A program made the translations under genes and the position numbers. A model generated the notes under the pieces. That model did no database searches. It was not told where the DNA came from and saw nothing but the letters and a program-made list of their open reading frames with translations. DNA of 64,000 nucleotides from Manduca sexta (Eukaryota; Arthropoda; Insecta; Lepidoptera; Sphingidae). The number at the start of each line of letters is the position of its first letter. Within the stretch, counting starts at the first letter, position 1. Shown piece by piece: positions 24,513 to 33,980 of the stretch. Where the stretch lies: contig NC_051124.1 in assembly GCF_014839805.1 (NCBI RefSeq), positions 5,642,001-5,706,000 on the forward strand, given 5' to 3'.

Positions 24513-25207
24513 CGTCGCTATAACCAAGCTATAGAGCTACACGCACATTACAATTCTTAACCCTAAACAAATCCTACAGATTACATTCTCTTTATAAAAC
24601 GTTTAGCAACACCTTACAACAAAGTGTTAAATGACCAGTCAGCTGCTATCACCCATTTTGAATCAGGCTTCCTAAGTCAACACCTGAGTCCGCCCATTAG
24701 TTTCAGATTGATGAAATCTGCACAGTCACATTAGATACATTGTCTAGGTGTTTGCCAATTTGAGGCCTTATAGACACTTGCAATCCTTACGCAAATTCTA
24801 TTACTAACTAAATTAGATCTTAATGGAATGTCATTCTATTATGTTGCCTGTTTTTATTGTTATGGATTTTGTTGACAAATATAGTTTGGTGTTTTTAAAA
24901 GTATTGAGTCATATACATATAATTTTGATGAGAACTGTACAATTGGTCTATATTTTTAAATAATACTGTTTAGTTTCCTCAATCAAGAGTAAACTAAAGA
25001 AAAATAAAACAGACACTAACAAAAAAGTGTAATTCAGATTCGAAATTTAAATAATCCATAATATACTTCTTTTTTTTAAAAACATAAAGGAGACGCTAAA
25101 AAAGCCAAGCGCAAATTCTAAATTTAAAATGGCCCTGTAACAACAAATGACGTGCACCATTGTGCCATATTCCTTAATTTATAACAAAGAGAGCTCGCTC
25201 GACTCAC

Positions 25208-25310
25208 CACGACTGTCCTTAAGCTAATAGTTTAATTGCATCGCTCGCCATTCGGCCCGAGTCGATCCGATAAAGATCTGCTGTCGGGAGGTCACCTGCA
25301 CCGCTTTACT
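25208..25310 (-). promoter_or_regulatory. Possible non-coding first exon with initiator
   Basis: On the minus strand an arthropod-type initiator TTCAGT (start A at 25310) is followed by about 100 nt of GC-rich, stop-containing sequence and a consensus donor GTG|GTGAGT at 25208. This is the layout of a 5' UTR exon of a minus-strand gene whose coding part would lie further left. The only ATG frame inside is very short. Confidence 0.25.
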
Positions 25311-26413
25311 GAACTATTCGTCAGACTTGCATAACTTTTTAAATATTTATAGTGCTTATTTTTGTGGACAAATAATTTTGAATTATAATAGAGGATAAGA
25401 TGTTGAATTTAAAATGAGTTTACGATAAAGCCTATTTAAACTTATTTCCGCTCGAATTTGAGCTTAAACATTTGTCTAATATTTACCCTTTTAAATGAGG
25501 CAAGAACACAATAATATCCACATTATGGAATAATGTATTTTTGTTTTCTGTCATCAAATCTACTAATAATATTCGTTTTCAAATCAGTTACCATTTTTTC
25601 AAAGACAACAATCGTAGTTAGTAAATTTGTTTATTTGCATACAAAAATAACGTTATTATACTGCTCTCAAAATAAATTAAACAAAACATAAAATTAATTA
25701 TCATTTCTGAAATAGCAAAACTTTTTTTAAACTTAATATTCTTAATCCGTTACGCTTCGTAAGTAATAACAATATTTTACCAAATCCAGCACTATGAATA
25801 CGGCGCAGTTACCGCCAGTCCGATGAGTTAATAATATTACACGGAATTATCTTTGAAAGAAGCCCATAAATTACTAGTTAATTTTTGTATACTACCTCTG
25901 AGGTCAAATAGATAGTAGCATTTTAAATAATTACTTTTATGCCAGTAATTGATCGGTTTAGTTCGATCATTGTTTGTCGACAAGCAATGTATTTTAGTCA
26001 ATACGTGTCCTCCACTTGTATCATGCTAATATTTTACAATCAAGCATGACCGGTCAATGATAGTTGTAAACCAATTTTAACGAGGTAAGGGAAATGGCAT
26101 GGGCTTCGAAGTCACAATGGTATAACATGGACCGTACCTACAGAACTTGAAAGGAGTTCCTAAAGTATTCATTGGGCTATAAAGTCTGTATTTGAGTTTA
26201 AGCTGTAAATAGACCAATATTTCATTATTTTGTGCGATAAATAAATTTTCTAAGTGTAATTCATGTTCTGGACTCATGTTAGCATTTAGTTTATGTGCCT
26301 GGTGTGTTTTTCTACTATATGGAAGAATTAAGAGAGATGATCTTTATACTTTTTATCTTTTTTTTACAAAGTTATGTTTAGAAAATTTTAAATATTATAA
26401 TTTGAGAAAATAT

Positions 26414-26419
26414 TTTATT
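26414..26419 (-). terminator. Polyadenylation signal AATAAA of the mucin-like gene
   Basis: AATAAA on the minus strand, 60 nt after the TAA of exon F. Cleavage would be expected 10-30 nt further on. The sequence around it is very AT-rich, so the motif alone would mean little; its position after a terminal exon gives it weight. Confidence 0.5.
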
Positions 26420-26478
26420 ACACAGTGTTACAAATATATTTAAATATTTGTAATAAGTTAATGAACTAAAAAGTCAAA

Positions 26479-26561
26479 TTACGCCGTTTTTGGTATTTTA
26501 ACTTGAAACCATTCCAAATTTTCGTTTGTGGGTCTTGCTACAGGACTTTCTAGTTCCAAGC
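26479..26561 (-). CDS. Terminal coding exon F of the mucin-like gene
   Basis: Acceptor ATTTTTTTCAG, then GC completing a Gly codon, 26 codons (ending EWFQVKIPKTA) and a TAA stop at 26479-26481. A canonical polyadenylation signal follows 60 nt downstream. Good acceptor, matching phase and the downstream signal together make this a convincing last exon. Confidence 0.7.
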
Positions 26562-29500
26562 CTGAAAAAAATATTGACTGTAAAAAAAATAATAGCAAAC
26601 CAAAAAATCATTAAATATGAAATTCCAGTCTCGAATTCAATATAATGTCTACATTATAGTCATTATTATACTTCGTTGTAACATTCATTAACAGGGGCCG
26701 TAGGCAAGACGCCTTCCTGCAATCGTTCATAACAAAAATATGTATTGGAATCAAATGTCCTAGCGAAAAGATAAGTTGATTGGATATTCCTATACATTTT
26801 TTTATTTTCTATTGTTAGCGATTGTACAAAGGCATCTTGTCTACAACCAGATAGGACTTAGAAATTTAAACGTAATAATAACAGTTTTAGTAAAACCCGC
26901 AAGAAGTGCCAAAATACAAACGCCGCTAAAACAAAAGCCATAAGAGTTGCTACAACACAACCGTCATAATTTTGACATTAATTTTGAGCTTTAATGATAA
27001 TGTAGAAACTGGTCACATATCAGTTGACTTCGATTCACATGTCGAACGTTACCAACAACTTTAAAGACTTACCATTTCTCAGCAATTTTACGAGACCCTG
27101 AAGGCTTCTGTCTATGGGATATTTCAGCGCAGCAGAAGGACCAGAGAAATGAAAGGGTCTTCTTGTGAAGGCTATTATATTATTTAGGTTATTGGCATCT
27201 ATAATAGAAAAAAAGGTATTCATAGTATTTTGCTATGTTAGTGTTTTTTTTTTGTATCGGACCCTGCAGTTAGTGGTCGATAACGCCCCCTTATAGGCGC
27301 GGACAACTTTCAGTGGGCCGGTTCTAAAAGAAATTTGGGAACGATGAAGTGATAGTGAAGTGTAATTTTTAACTCAGAAAAAGGATAAGACTAATATCAC
27401 ACAATATAAAGTAATTTTGGAAAAAATATTCTCAAAGTGTGCAGTAGATGAAATAAGTTTGAGAACTTATGCTCTATAGTATGGCTTTATTACTTTATTA
27501 TGCATGAAAAAATATGATCTACATATCCCAAACTGGAATAGGATAAAGGCAATGGAAAGAAGCCCATTTAAGTAAAAATGTAAAAGAATTTGGCGAAATA
27601 CTTGTGTCGGTAGAAGTCGTCGATTCTGTTGTGGTAAATTTCTTTTCAAATTCCTGTAAGGCTTGCTTCAAGTCGTCCATGTATACAGGGCGCTTGCCAG
27701 CATCTGAAGAAGTAAATTATAATCATTGAAGAGAGATGAATAATAATTACATCTATAGATAATAATATTATAAAACATAATAATATAACGATTACTGTTG
27801 AAGAGGTCGCGAGGTTGTGTTGTGTTTTGGTTGAAAAATTTTGTGACATACTGATCTCTACTGGGTTAAGCCGCGCGCACAGCTAGTATTATATAAAAAT
27901 ACTTGCTTTTGCCCGCGGCTCCGCCCGCGTTATAAAGTTTTTCAGGCTAAAGTTTTCCGTTATAAAAGTAGTAGTTTCCCGGGAGCCTATGTTCTTCCCA
28001 GGGTCTTAAACTATCTCCATACCAAATTTCATCTTAATACGTTGGGTAGTTTTGGAGTTTAACACGTTCAGGCAGACAGATGCAGCGGGGGACTTTGTTT
28101 TATAATATATTTTTAAGAACTTTTTAAGAGGAACAATCCCGTCATACATCATTGTTGCATAACTTTAACCGTTTACGCAGCGCACGCAACGGAAGCTCTC
28201 AATACTAATAATTTTTCCCCGTTTTTGCAACATGTTTCATTACTGCTCCGCTCCTATTGGTCATAGCGTGATGATATATAACTTTGAGCACTCCACAAAC
28301 AAAGGACTATTAAACACAAAAAGAATTTTTCAGTTTGGACCGGTAGTTCCTGAGATTAGCCATTACTGCTCCGCTCCTATTGGGTATAGCGTGATGATAT
28401 ATAGCCTATAGCAATCCACGAATAAAGGGCTATCCAACACAAAAAGATTTTTTCAGTTTGGACCGGTAGTTCCTGAGATTAGCCATTACTGCTCCGCTCC
28501 TATTGGGTATAGCGTGATGATATATAGCCTATAGCACTCTACGAACAAAGGGCTATCCAACGCAAAAATATTTTTTTCCTTTTTTAGACCGATAGTTCCT
28601 GAGATTAGCGCGTTCAAACAAACAAACAAACAAACTCTTCAGCTTTATATAATAGTATAGATAATTATTCTTATACAGGAATTCAGCACGCGTCTTGTCT
28701 AACTAATAATGATAACTGATCGAATTTTTACGGGTATATGAAATCTGCCAATCCGCACTAGATCAGTGTGGTGGACTAAGGCCTAATCCTTCTCAGTAGT
28801 AGAAGAGGCCCGTGCAAGTAGTAGGACAGTTAAATATATTACTGGGTTGATATTATTATTATATTATTACACTAATCTAAATCTAAAACGCTCTAAGATT
28901 TTTTCATTATTCATAATATTACATTAGGTACACTGTGAACCAGTTACAAAATTAGATTATATTATATTGCTATATGGTTGCTGAATATAAGGAATACATT
29001 TTTATAATCGCAGAAAATAAACAAATGATCGTACTTAGTGTGTGTACGTCACCTCGGTCCCTCATTGAAAATCAGGACTACGGTATTAATCATGCTGATA
29101 CTGCAGCAAGGAGCTGAATGAGTGTTCCCATCGTTGTTACAATGGGCATATAATAATAATAATAAAGCCCTTTATTCAGATCAACTTAAGGCGATACCTC
29201 AAGGTCCATTTTCATACATTTTGTTTCGGCTTTAATCTGGGTAACTAAACAAGTATTGGCAAGTAAAGAATTTAAATTCACGTCTAGTTAGTGATTAGTT
29301 CTCGCAGTTGAAGAAAAACGTAAAATAATTAATAATCATGGATATTTCGGCCTTTAAAATTTCGTCATATTAAATTTTAAAGGCCGAAATATCCATGATT
29401 ATTAATTATTTTACGTTTTTCTTCAACTGCGAGAACTAACTACCCAGATTAAAGCCGAAACAAAATGTATGAAAATGGACCTTGAGGTATCGCCTTAACC

Positions 29501-31365
29501 TAAAACAATATTCTTATACAATACAAACTTACTTAATCTAATATTTCTAATCTAATATTTGCTTCTTGTTTATTTTCTGTAGATCTGTTTGCCAATCGGC
29601 AAAGGCTTCCTCCAACCTTTTCCACTCAACTCTTTCCTGTGCCACTCTGTTCCACGTCACTCCTGCCACTTCCCTAATGTCATCATCCCATCTTTTCTGT
29701 GGTCTGCCTCTCTTCCGCTTACCTTCTCTAGGATACCATCCTGTTACTTTCTTACTCCATTTATCACGGCCTCTTATCATGTGCCCTGCCCATCTCCATT
29801 TGAGTCTTCTGATTTTCAGCGTTATATCTGTGACTTTTGTTTTATACCTAATGACACGGTTTTTCAGTTTGTCTGATTTTTTACATTCAGCATACTCCTT
29901 TCCATAGCGTATTGGCAGGTTGCGAGTTTACTTGTCATTTTCTGGGTTAGGGCCCATGACTGACAGCCGTACATAAGGACAGGTAGTATGCAGGTGTTAA
30001 ACAATTTACTTTTGATGTTAATGTGAAGTTGTTTGTCTTTCATAGCCTCTTTCACAAAAAAGACCAAAACCCTCCAACAATGGGCATAATTGTGTTATTT
30101 TTCTTTATAGGTTTATTTTGTTTTCCTCTCCCTTTATTGTACATGTTATACTGATTTTGCCTCATAATAAATCCTTCTTTCTTTTTATAATTAATTTATA
30201 CCGTAGGTATGTCAAAATGTATTCATAATTATAAGTGTCGAAGGTTAGACGACACTTATAAATAATTTAGTATAAGTAGATATCATCCGCTCAAGATGCA
30301 ACCCTAATGCTGACCACGATCCTCAGATATAAGGGACCGACTAGAGAGAGAGAGAAAGAGAGAGAGAGATAGACAACAAATCAAAAGTAATTTACCAGTT
30401 GTAGTAGTATCTGTGGTAGTTGTAATTTTGCTGGTAGTTGAAAGGTGAGTGGTGGTGGTTGTGTCTACCGTCGTGTCAGTCGTAGTTATGGGCTTCGGAG
30501 GAGTCCCTGTAGCAAAAAGTTACATTTTAATCAACTATTTATTTTATGTTACAATATTCGGATTATTTTTTATAATCTTACTTGCAAATCCTGTGTTGTA
30601 CCGTCCTGAAAAAATATTTTTGAAAAGTACGTACATTATTTAGGTATGTTATATTCTTCAAACAAAGTTTTAGGTAGCAATTGAGCAAACCGACATAATT
30701 TTAACAACCACTGTTTGCTATTTTCAGTTTACAAGTAACTTATATCGCATTTGTTACTCACGTAGGACACCCCATTAGGTGAAAAGTTTTGCCGCTATTA
30801 GCCAGGTTAAAATGATTCAAATATGTAAATAATAGCTTACGAGCAGAAGGCTGATTAAAATAACCAAGATATCTTCTTTGAGGATCAACTGCAGGCGCTT
30901 GCGATATACTCCCCACTATTTCCAGCTGCACTTCCACATTGTGATTGGGCAAGTCTTCTGTAAATTTATTTCTTATTTTACGACACACAAGCGCGCGCAC
31001 AAACATACACGCAAATGCGCGTGCGCACGCACATATATATTCATACACACATATAACCAAAATATAGATGCTCTTTAACTCGCTAGAGAGGTGTAAACAT
31101 AAAATATAAATCATGATGGAATTTCGTCCAGTGACCAACCACTAGTAACAATAAATGTGTATGCTAGTTTATATTCCGGGAAAATGCAAATAATGATTTA
31201 AAACCTCCTGGACGGAGCTCTAAGCACAAACTACGAATATAAAATATGAAATAATCTTATTTTTTTTTTTGTATACTTTATACTCACCTGTCAATCTTCT
31301 CATTGGATTTAAATATTTTTGTAGAAGGCTGTCTACTCCATATTTTATTAACTTGCTCTTGTTTA
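26479..31365 (-). CDS. Spliced gene for an unrecognised threonine-rich (mucin-like) protein
   Basis: Seven exons on the minus strand, each bounded by AG acceptors and GT donors, lie in order A, B, microexon, C, D, E, F (listed separately). The A-B, C-D, D-E and E-F junctions join in frame. Together they encode roughly 240 residues: a Lys/Leu-rich segment, a hydrophobic/basic segment with few cysteines, a Thr/Ser-rich stretch across exons C and D (21 of 36 residues in exon C are Thr), then a more ordinary C-terminus ending at TAA. The Thr clusters suggest an O-glycosylated, secreted or surface protein; this is inference, and no signal peptide was found because the 5' end is uncertain. I do not recognise the family. 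The step into exon C is out of frame with the best splice sites, so either an exon boundary is wrong, the sequence has an indel, or the gene is decaying. The C-D intron holds a Helitron, a SINE fragment and an RTE LINE piece. Confidence 0.7.
26694..26848. mobile_element. MITE with long imperfect inverted repeats, copy 2
   Basis: It starts GGGGCCGTAGGCAAGACGCC and ends with the inverted equivalent (GGCATCTTGTCTACAACC). Arms and internal motifs (ACAATCG, AATGTATAGGAAT on the minus strand) match copy 1 at 283-438. It lies between exons F and E of the mucin-like gene. Confidence 0.65.
27073..27198 (-). CDS. Exon E of the mucin-like gene
   Basis: This 126-nt exon has acceptor TTTTTTTCTATTATAG and consensus donor ATG|GTAAGT. 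It has 41 whole codons, including RRPFHFSGPSAALKYPIDR. The split codons agree with exon D (A|AT) and exon F (G|GC). The composition is ordinary rather than Thr-rich, suggesting a C-terminal domain after the mucin-like linker. Confidence 0.7.
27602..27703 (-). CDS. Exon D of the mucin-like gene
   Basis: This 102-nt exon has acceptor TTTACTTCTTCAG and donor ACAA|GTATTT. It encodes a charged helix-like stretch (VYMDDLKQALQEFEKKF) followed by TTTESTTSTDT, so the Thr-rich theme of exon C continues. Phase matches both neighbours. The frame would otherwise run on to a stop about 100 nt into the intron, so an alternative terminal exon is possible. Confidence 0.65.
27902..28661 (-). mobile_element. 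Helitron, chimeric, carrying a three-unit tandem array
   Basis: On the minus strand the 5' end reads A|TCTATACTATTATATAA and the 3' side has the perfect hairpin GCGGGCGGAGCCGCGGG, with the last bases CAAG instead of CTAG. The left half matches 57125-57352; the right half contains three 123-126-bp tandem units (28238-28609). It sits in the intron between exons C and D of the mucin-like gene. Confidence 0.7.
28238..28609 (-). repeat. Three tandem copies of a 123-bp unit inside a Helitron
   Basis: Units start at 28238, 28361 and 28484, each beginning CATTACTGCTCCGCTCC and ending GAGATTAGC. The last unit is 126 bp. Copies are very similar, so expansion was recent relative to Helitron spread. Confidence 0.85.
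28733..28867 (+). mobile_element. SINE-B 3' fragment
   Basis: ATGAAATCTGCCAATCCGC, GTGGTGGACTAAGGCCTAAT and a (TTA)n tail. The head is missing. It lies just after the Helitron in the C-D intron of the mucin-like gene. Confidence 0.65.
29147..30067 (-). pseudogene. Decayed RTE-type LINE reverse transcriptase, 3' part
   Basis: The minus strand encodes the C-terminal end of a LINE polyprotein in two frames. 30067 to about 29880 gives FNTCILPVLMYGCQSWAL; after a one-base shift at an A-run, the other frame gives RLKWRWAGHMIRGRDKW and then GRPQKRWDDDIREVAGVTW to a stop at 29547. YGCQSWAL and the GRPxxRWxDDI...AGxTW...A motifs are typical of RTE-clade proteins. The 5' part, including the catalytic YxDD region, is missing. 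Downstream come the fold-back (29186-29498), an AATAAA and a (TTA)n tail at 29149-29162. It lies in the C-D intron of the mucin-like gene, on the same strand. Confidence 0.75.
29186..29498. repeat. Fold-back: two stacked perfect inverted repeats
   Basis: Outer arms 29186-29243 and 29441-29498 are identical in inverted orientation over 58 of 58 bases. Inner arms 29295-29362 and 29372-29439 are identical over 68 of 68 bases, with a 9-nt loop (CGTCATATT). The left side has an extra 51 nt between outer and inner arms; the right side has one base. A transcript would fold into a 126-bp duplex with one bulge. Confidence 0.95.
30343..30369. repeat. (GA)n microsatellite
   Basis: An almost uninterrupted GA run with one AAG break, in the intron just past exon C of the mucin-like gene. 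Confidence 0.9.
30396..30506 (-). CDS. Exon C: threonine-rich mucin-like exon
   Basis: This 111-nt exon has acceptor TTTTTGCTACAG and donor CTG|GTAAAT. Only one frame is open. It carries 36 codons, of which 21 are Thr and 2 Ser, in runs such as TTTTDTTTT. The final G combines with AT of exon D to make Asp. Dense Thr runs are typical of O-glycosylated mucin-type segments. The open frame needs one carried-over nucleotide from the previous exon, but exon B and the microexon each leave two. Confidence 0.65.
30582..30605 (-). CDS. 24-nt microexon of the mucin-like gene
   Basis: A strong pyrimidine-tract acceptor (ATTTTTTCAG) and a good donor (CAA|GTAAGA) frame exactly 24 nt between exons B and C. 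Being a multiple of three it adds eight residues without changing phase, the pattern of a cassette microexon. It does not repair the B to C phase conflict. Confidence 0.45.
30762..30957 (-). CDS. Exon B of the mucin-like gene
   Basis: This 196-nt exon has acceptor AATTTACAG and donor CCTAC|GTGAGT. It encodes about 65 residues with protein-like composition, for example DLPNHNVEVQLEIVGS followed by a basic/aromatic run RRYLGYFNQPSARKLL. It ends with two nucleotides of a split codon. The reading frame continues upstream through the intron by chance, so the acceptor rather than an ATG marks the exon start. Confidence 0.7.
31288..31365 (-). CDS. Exon A of the mucin-like gene
   Basis: The exon is 78 nt: two nucleotides of a split codon, 25 codons and one nucleotide. 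The acceptor is TATTTTAAG and the donor is a near-consensus CAG|GTGAGT. The frame reads like folded protein (KLIKYGVDSLLQKYLNPMRR). It joins exon B with a G|AA split codon (Glu). A second frame is also open, but only this one agrees with exon B. Confidence 0.65.
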
Positions 31366-33333
31366 CTTAAAATAAATATAAGTCAATGATGATTATTCCG
31401 ATATATTTATAAGGAAGTAATTATAATGAAAATATAAAATACAAATACAACTGACTTAAAAAAAAATATTATAATTACACTACTTTAAATGTACGCAATA
31501 GGATTTAGTTAAGGAGGCGTGTGAATTGTGATATTTGACAGTTTATAAATCATGAATATTAAACATTGCCGTCAATAAGGACTTCCTCACACCATCATTC
31601 CGTTATGACCGTCATAGAAGTAATACACACTATCATAGACCATGGACTGTCTTACCAGAAACAACTTGATGGCTGATATTGACTTACTAAGATTGTCATC
31701 AGGTCAAATCAGGTTGTCTCTTTTTTTTATTCTGAGTTTATTATAGAAGAAAGAGAAAGATGTTTATTTATGTTTCTATGAATTAAAAAATATTTACGGT
31801 TTACATTTTTTTTTGGTTCGGACTAAGAATAAACCTGAAGCCAATCTATGGGTAAGTCAACGATGACAGTTATAAAATAATCGATAAACTATTAGTTGTA
31901 TCGCTTCGTTTGTTGGGTAGTTGGATATTTGTTCGAACATCGATAGCGACCACCACACGCGGCAATAAATCTGTCAGTAAGACGCTTGCTAGTATCGTGT
32001 TTCGGGATCGGCTACTGTACACAGTTATGTATGCCGACATAGCGATTGCGATTTATGAGCCTTTGTCGGACGTCGTTTGAGGTTATGGATATCGATTTTG
32101 CATTATAATTTTGGCAGTAACGGACTGATAGTTCAATAATATCCTTAATTTTAATCATGTTTTACAATTCGTATTTGGAATAAATATTGTATTAATTGCG
32201 ATCTGTAATCACCCACGTTTAGTATTGATTTATTCGAATCCAAAACATGATGACTAGCAAACTGATCGCTTACTATAAATTACGATTCTATATCAATTTA
32301 CATTTTAATTAACATTAGCACTTCACGGTAATTAATACAAATTAAATTTAAATACCTTTTATAATGTAACCTTCGTGCTGATGAGTAAATGTCATTAGAA
32401 CTATTTGAATTATTATATTACGCATTACGTCGAGTTATTTAGGTCGATTGTACATTTGTTTTCATCATTTTAACTAATTCTGTAGCACCAATTCCAGTAC
32501 GACGATCCAATTGAATTACAAATAAATAAAACATCGAAAATATAATCCTATATTTATTTTTTATTATCGCTATACCATTAAAATACAATGCACAGTTTTG
32601 CAATGTTATTTATTTTTGAATCAATTGATATTTTAGTTGCGTAATAGGTATGAGAATTTCATTAAAATAAATGCCCAGGTATCAAAACTATTTGAAGGCT
32701 GATTTTTATCAAGATAAGACATCGATTTTTTAAATAATGCGGCAGTGGTTTCGGAACATCGATCGATAGGTCAATATATTGTGCGGCGCATGCTCCGTTC
32801 ACAGAGTCATAAAAAATTCAATTTAAATTATTTTCTTAATGGTCGCACTGCGCCATTACAAAACAAATTATGTTACGCGTAATGCGAACTAAAATAAATT
32901 GTATTGTTTCTAACAAAATTATCTTATATGTGAATCTTTTCTTCAATGGAGGACAGAACTGCTTAATATTAATATGTACTTCATAATCTATGTATATTAA
33001 TACATGAAGAGAAAAATATATGTATGTCACAAATATATCAAAAAACGATAGACGAATTTCGCCTACTGGATCTTCACTATTATATAATTAATAACAAGGC
33101 GAATGGTAAAATTTTTCGTATTATAATAAAATTATTTATATCAAAACAAACAAATGTTAAATGTTACAATGTTACGTTGGTGTACAGATGTTATAGTTGT
33201 TCATTGTTATTTTTTTAAATTACTTTTGTTGAAATAAGTAAATGATCTACTGATACTTATGTTAGGAGAACCTGTGTTATAGGTATCAAAATTGGTGTTA
33301 CTCTTTACAAAACTGATTTTGAAGTAGTAACAC
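31366..33333. other. Intron or intergenic sequence upstream of exon A
   Basis: AT-rich. A GC-richer patch at 31985-32090 is unexplained. No exon with matching phase was found between exon A and candidate exon Z. Confidence 0.4.
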
Positions 33334-33400
33334 CATTTTTTGCCCGTTCTTCTCTGATGAGAACTGCTTTCCGAACTGGTGGTAGAATTATTGACGCAAT
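33334..33400 (-). CDS. Possible upstream exon Z of the mucin-like gene
   Basis: A good acceptor (ACATTTTTCAG) at 33401-33403 is followed by 22 codons in one open frame (ILPPVRKAVLIREERAKN near its end) and a donor ATG|GTGTTA. It leaves a single nucleotide, which fits the phase needed by exon A (which starts with two nucleotides of a split codon). A second frame is also open and Thr/Ser-rich, so the reading frame is not certain. Confidence 0.35.
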
Positions 33401-33897
33401 CTGAAAAATGTAAAACATTGTACAGATTCAAATAAATTATTTCATTACACTGTTTCGGCCTAATTACACAATCTACATCCACGTAAACAATAATCGTATG
33501 TGCAATATTAAATTTAATAAGAGAATCGATAAAACATATTGCGGAACAGAAATTATTGCTCTCGTGGATCTCGATAGTTATACAGAACGGAGCTAATATT
33601 CTTTATCGTTCGCGACACCGCGACAATCGTGAGACTGCGAGTGTGTGTGATATGATACGATTTGTTTGCTAGTGATGTGAATCGGGCATATTTGATGTGA
33701 ATCAGGTATATTTTGTGTATATTAAAGTATTTTAAAATTGTACAGTGAAAGGCATTCTTTATGTTAAAAAGAGGTTGTACATTTGTTAAAATGCTATTCA
33801 TTTCTGATGTAAAAAGAGTCTGGCATTTGATTTTTATAAAAGTTATTCTTCTTAGTCCAGCACTCTTGACAGGGTCATGGTTGGTTGATGTTGATAC

Positions 33898-33980
33898 GGG
33901 GAAAGTTGTCGGCGTCGTTAGTCTTCTTGGCGATGTTCGTGGGTTTGCTAATGCTTCACCATTTTTATTGGTTAGTAGCC
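33898..33980 (-). CDS. Possible upstream exon Y of the mucin-like gene
   Basis: On the minus strand a pyrimidine-rich acceptor (CTTACACGCAG) opens a frame rich in Pro, Thr and Arg, including RRLTTPTTFP. The best phase-compatible donor is GTATCA after position 33898, which is mediocre; the frame itself stays open to 33553. If used, it would join exon Z at phase 0. The composition resembles exon C, which is why I suggest the link. The plus strand also carries an open frame here, so the call is tentative. Confidence 0.25.

Noticed and set aside
26077..26277. 66-codon minus-strand ATG frame just past the mucin-like gene
   Set aside because: It reads plausibly but has no splice partner, polyadenylation signal or motif; kept out of the feature list.
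27860..27886. Separate Helitron 3' end (GCGCGCACAGCTAG|T)
   Set aside because: The CTAG|T is present but no hairpin or body can be matched, so it may be chance next to the 27902 element.
28618..28635. (AAAC)n run as a CRISPR-like or independent satellite
   Set aside because: It is the usual (GTTT)n stretch near the 5' end of this Helitron family; no spacer-repeat structure exists anywhere in the window.
29566..29907. Plus-strand frames of 95 and 113 codons
   Set aside because: They are antisense to the RTE reverse transcriptase remnant, whose motifs are clear on the minus strand.
33553..33801. Long open continuation of exon Y's frame
   Set aside because: Beyond about 33890 the translation becomes AT-driven and random, so I treat it as intron read-through.
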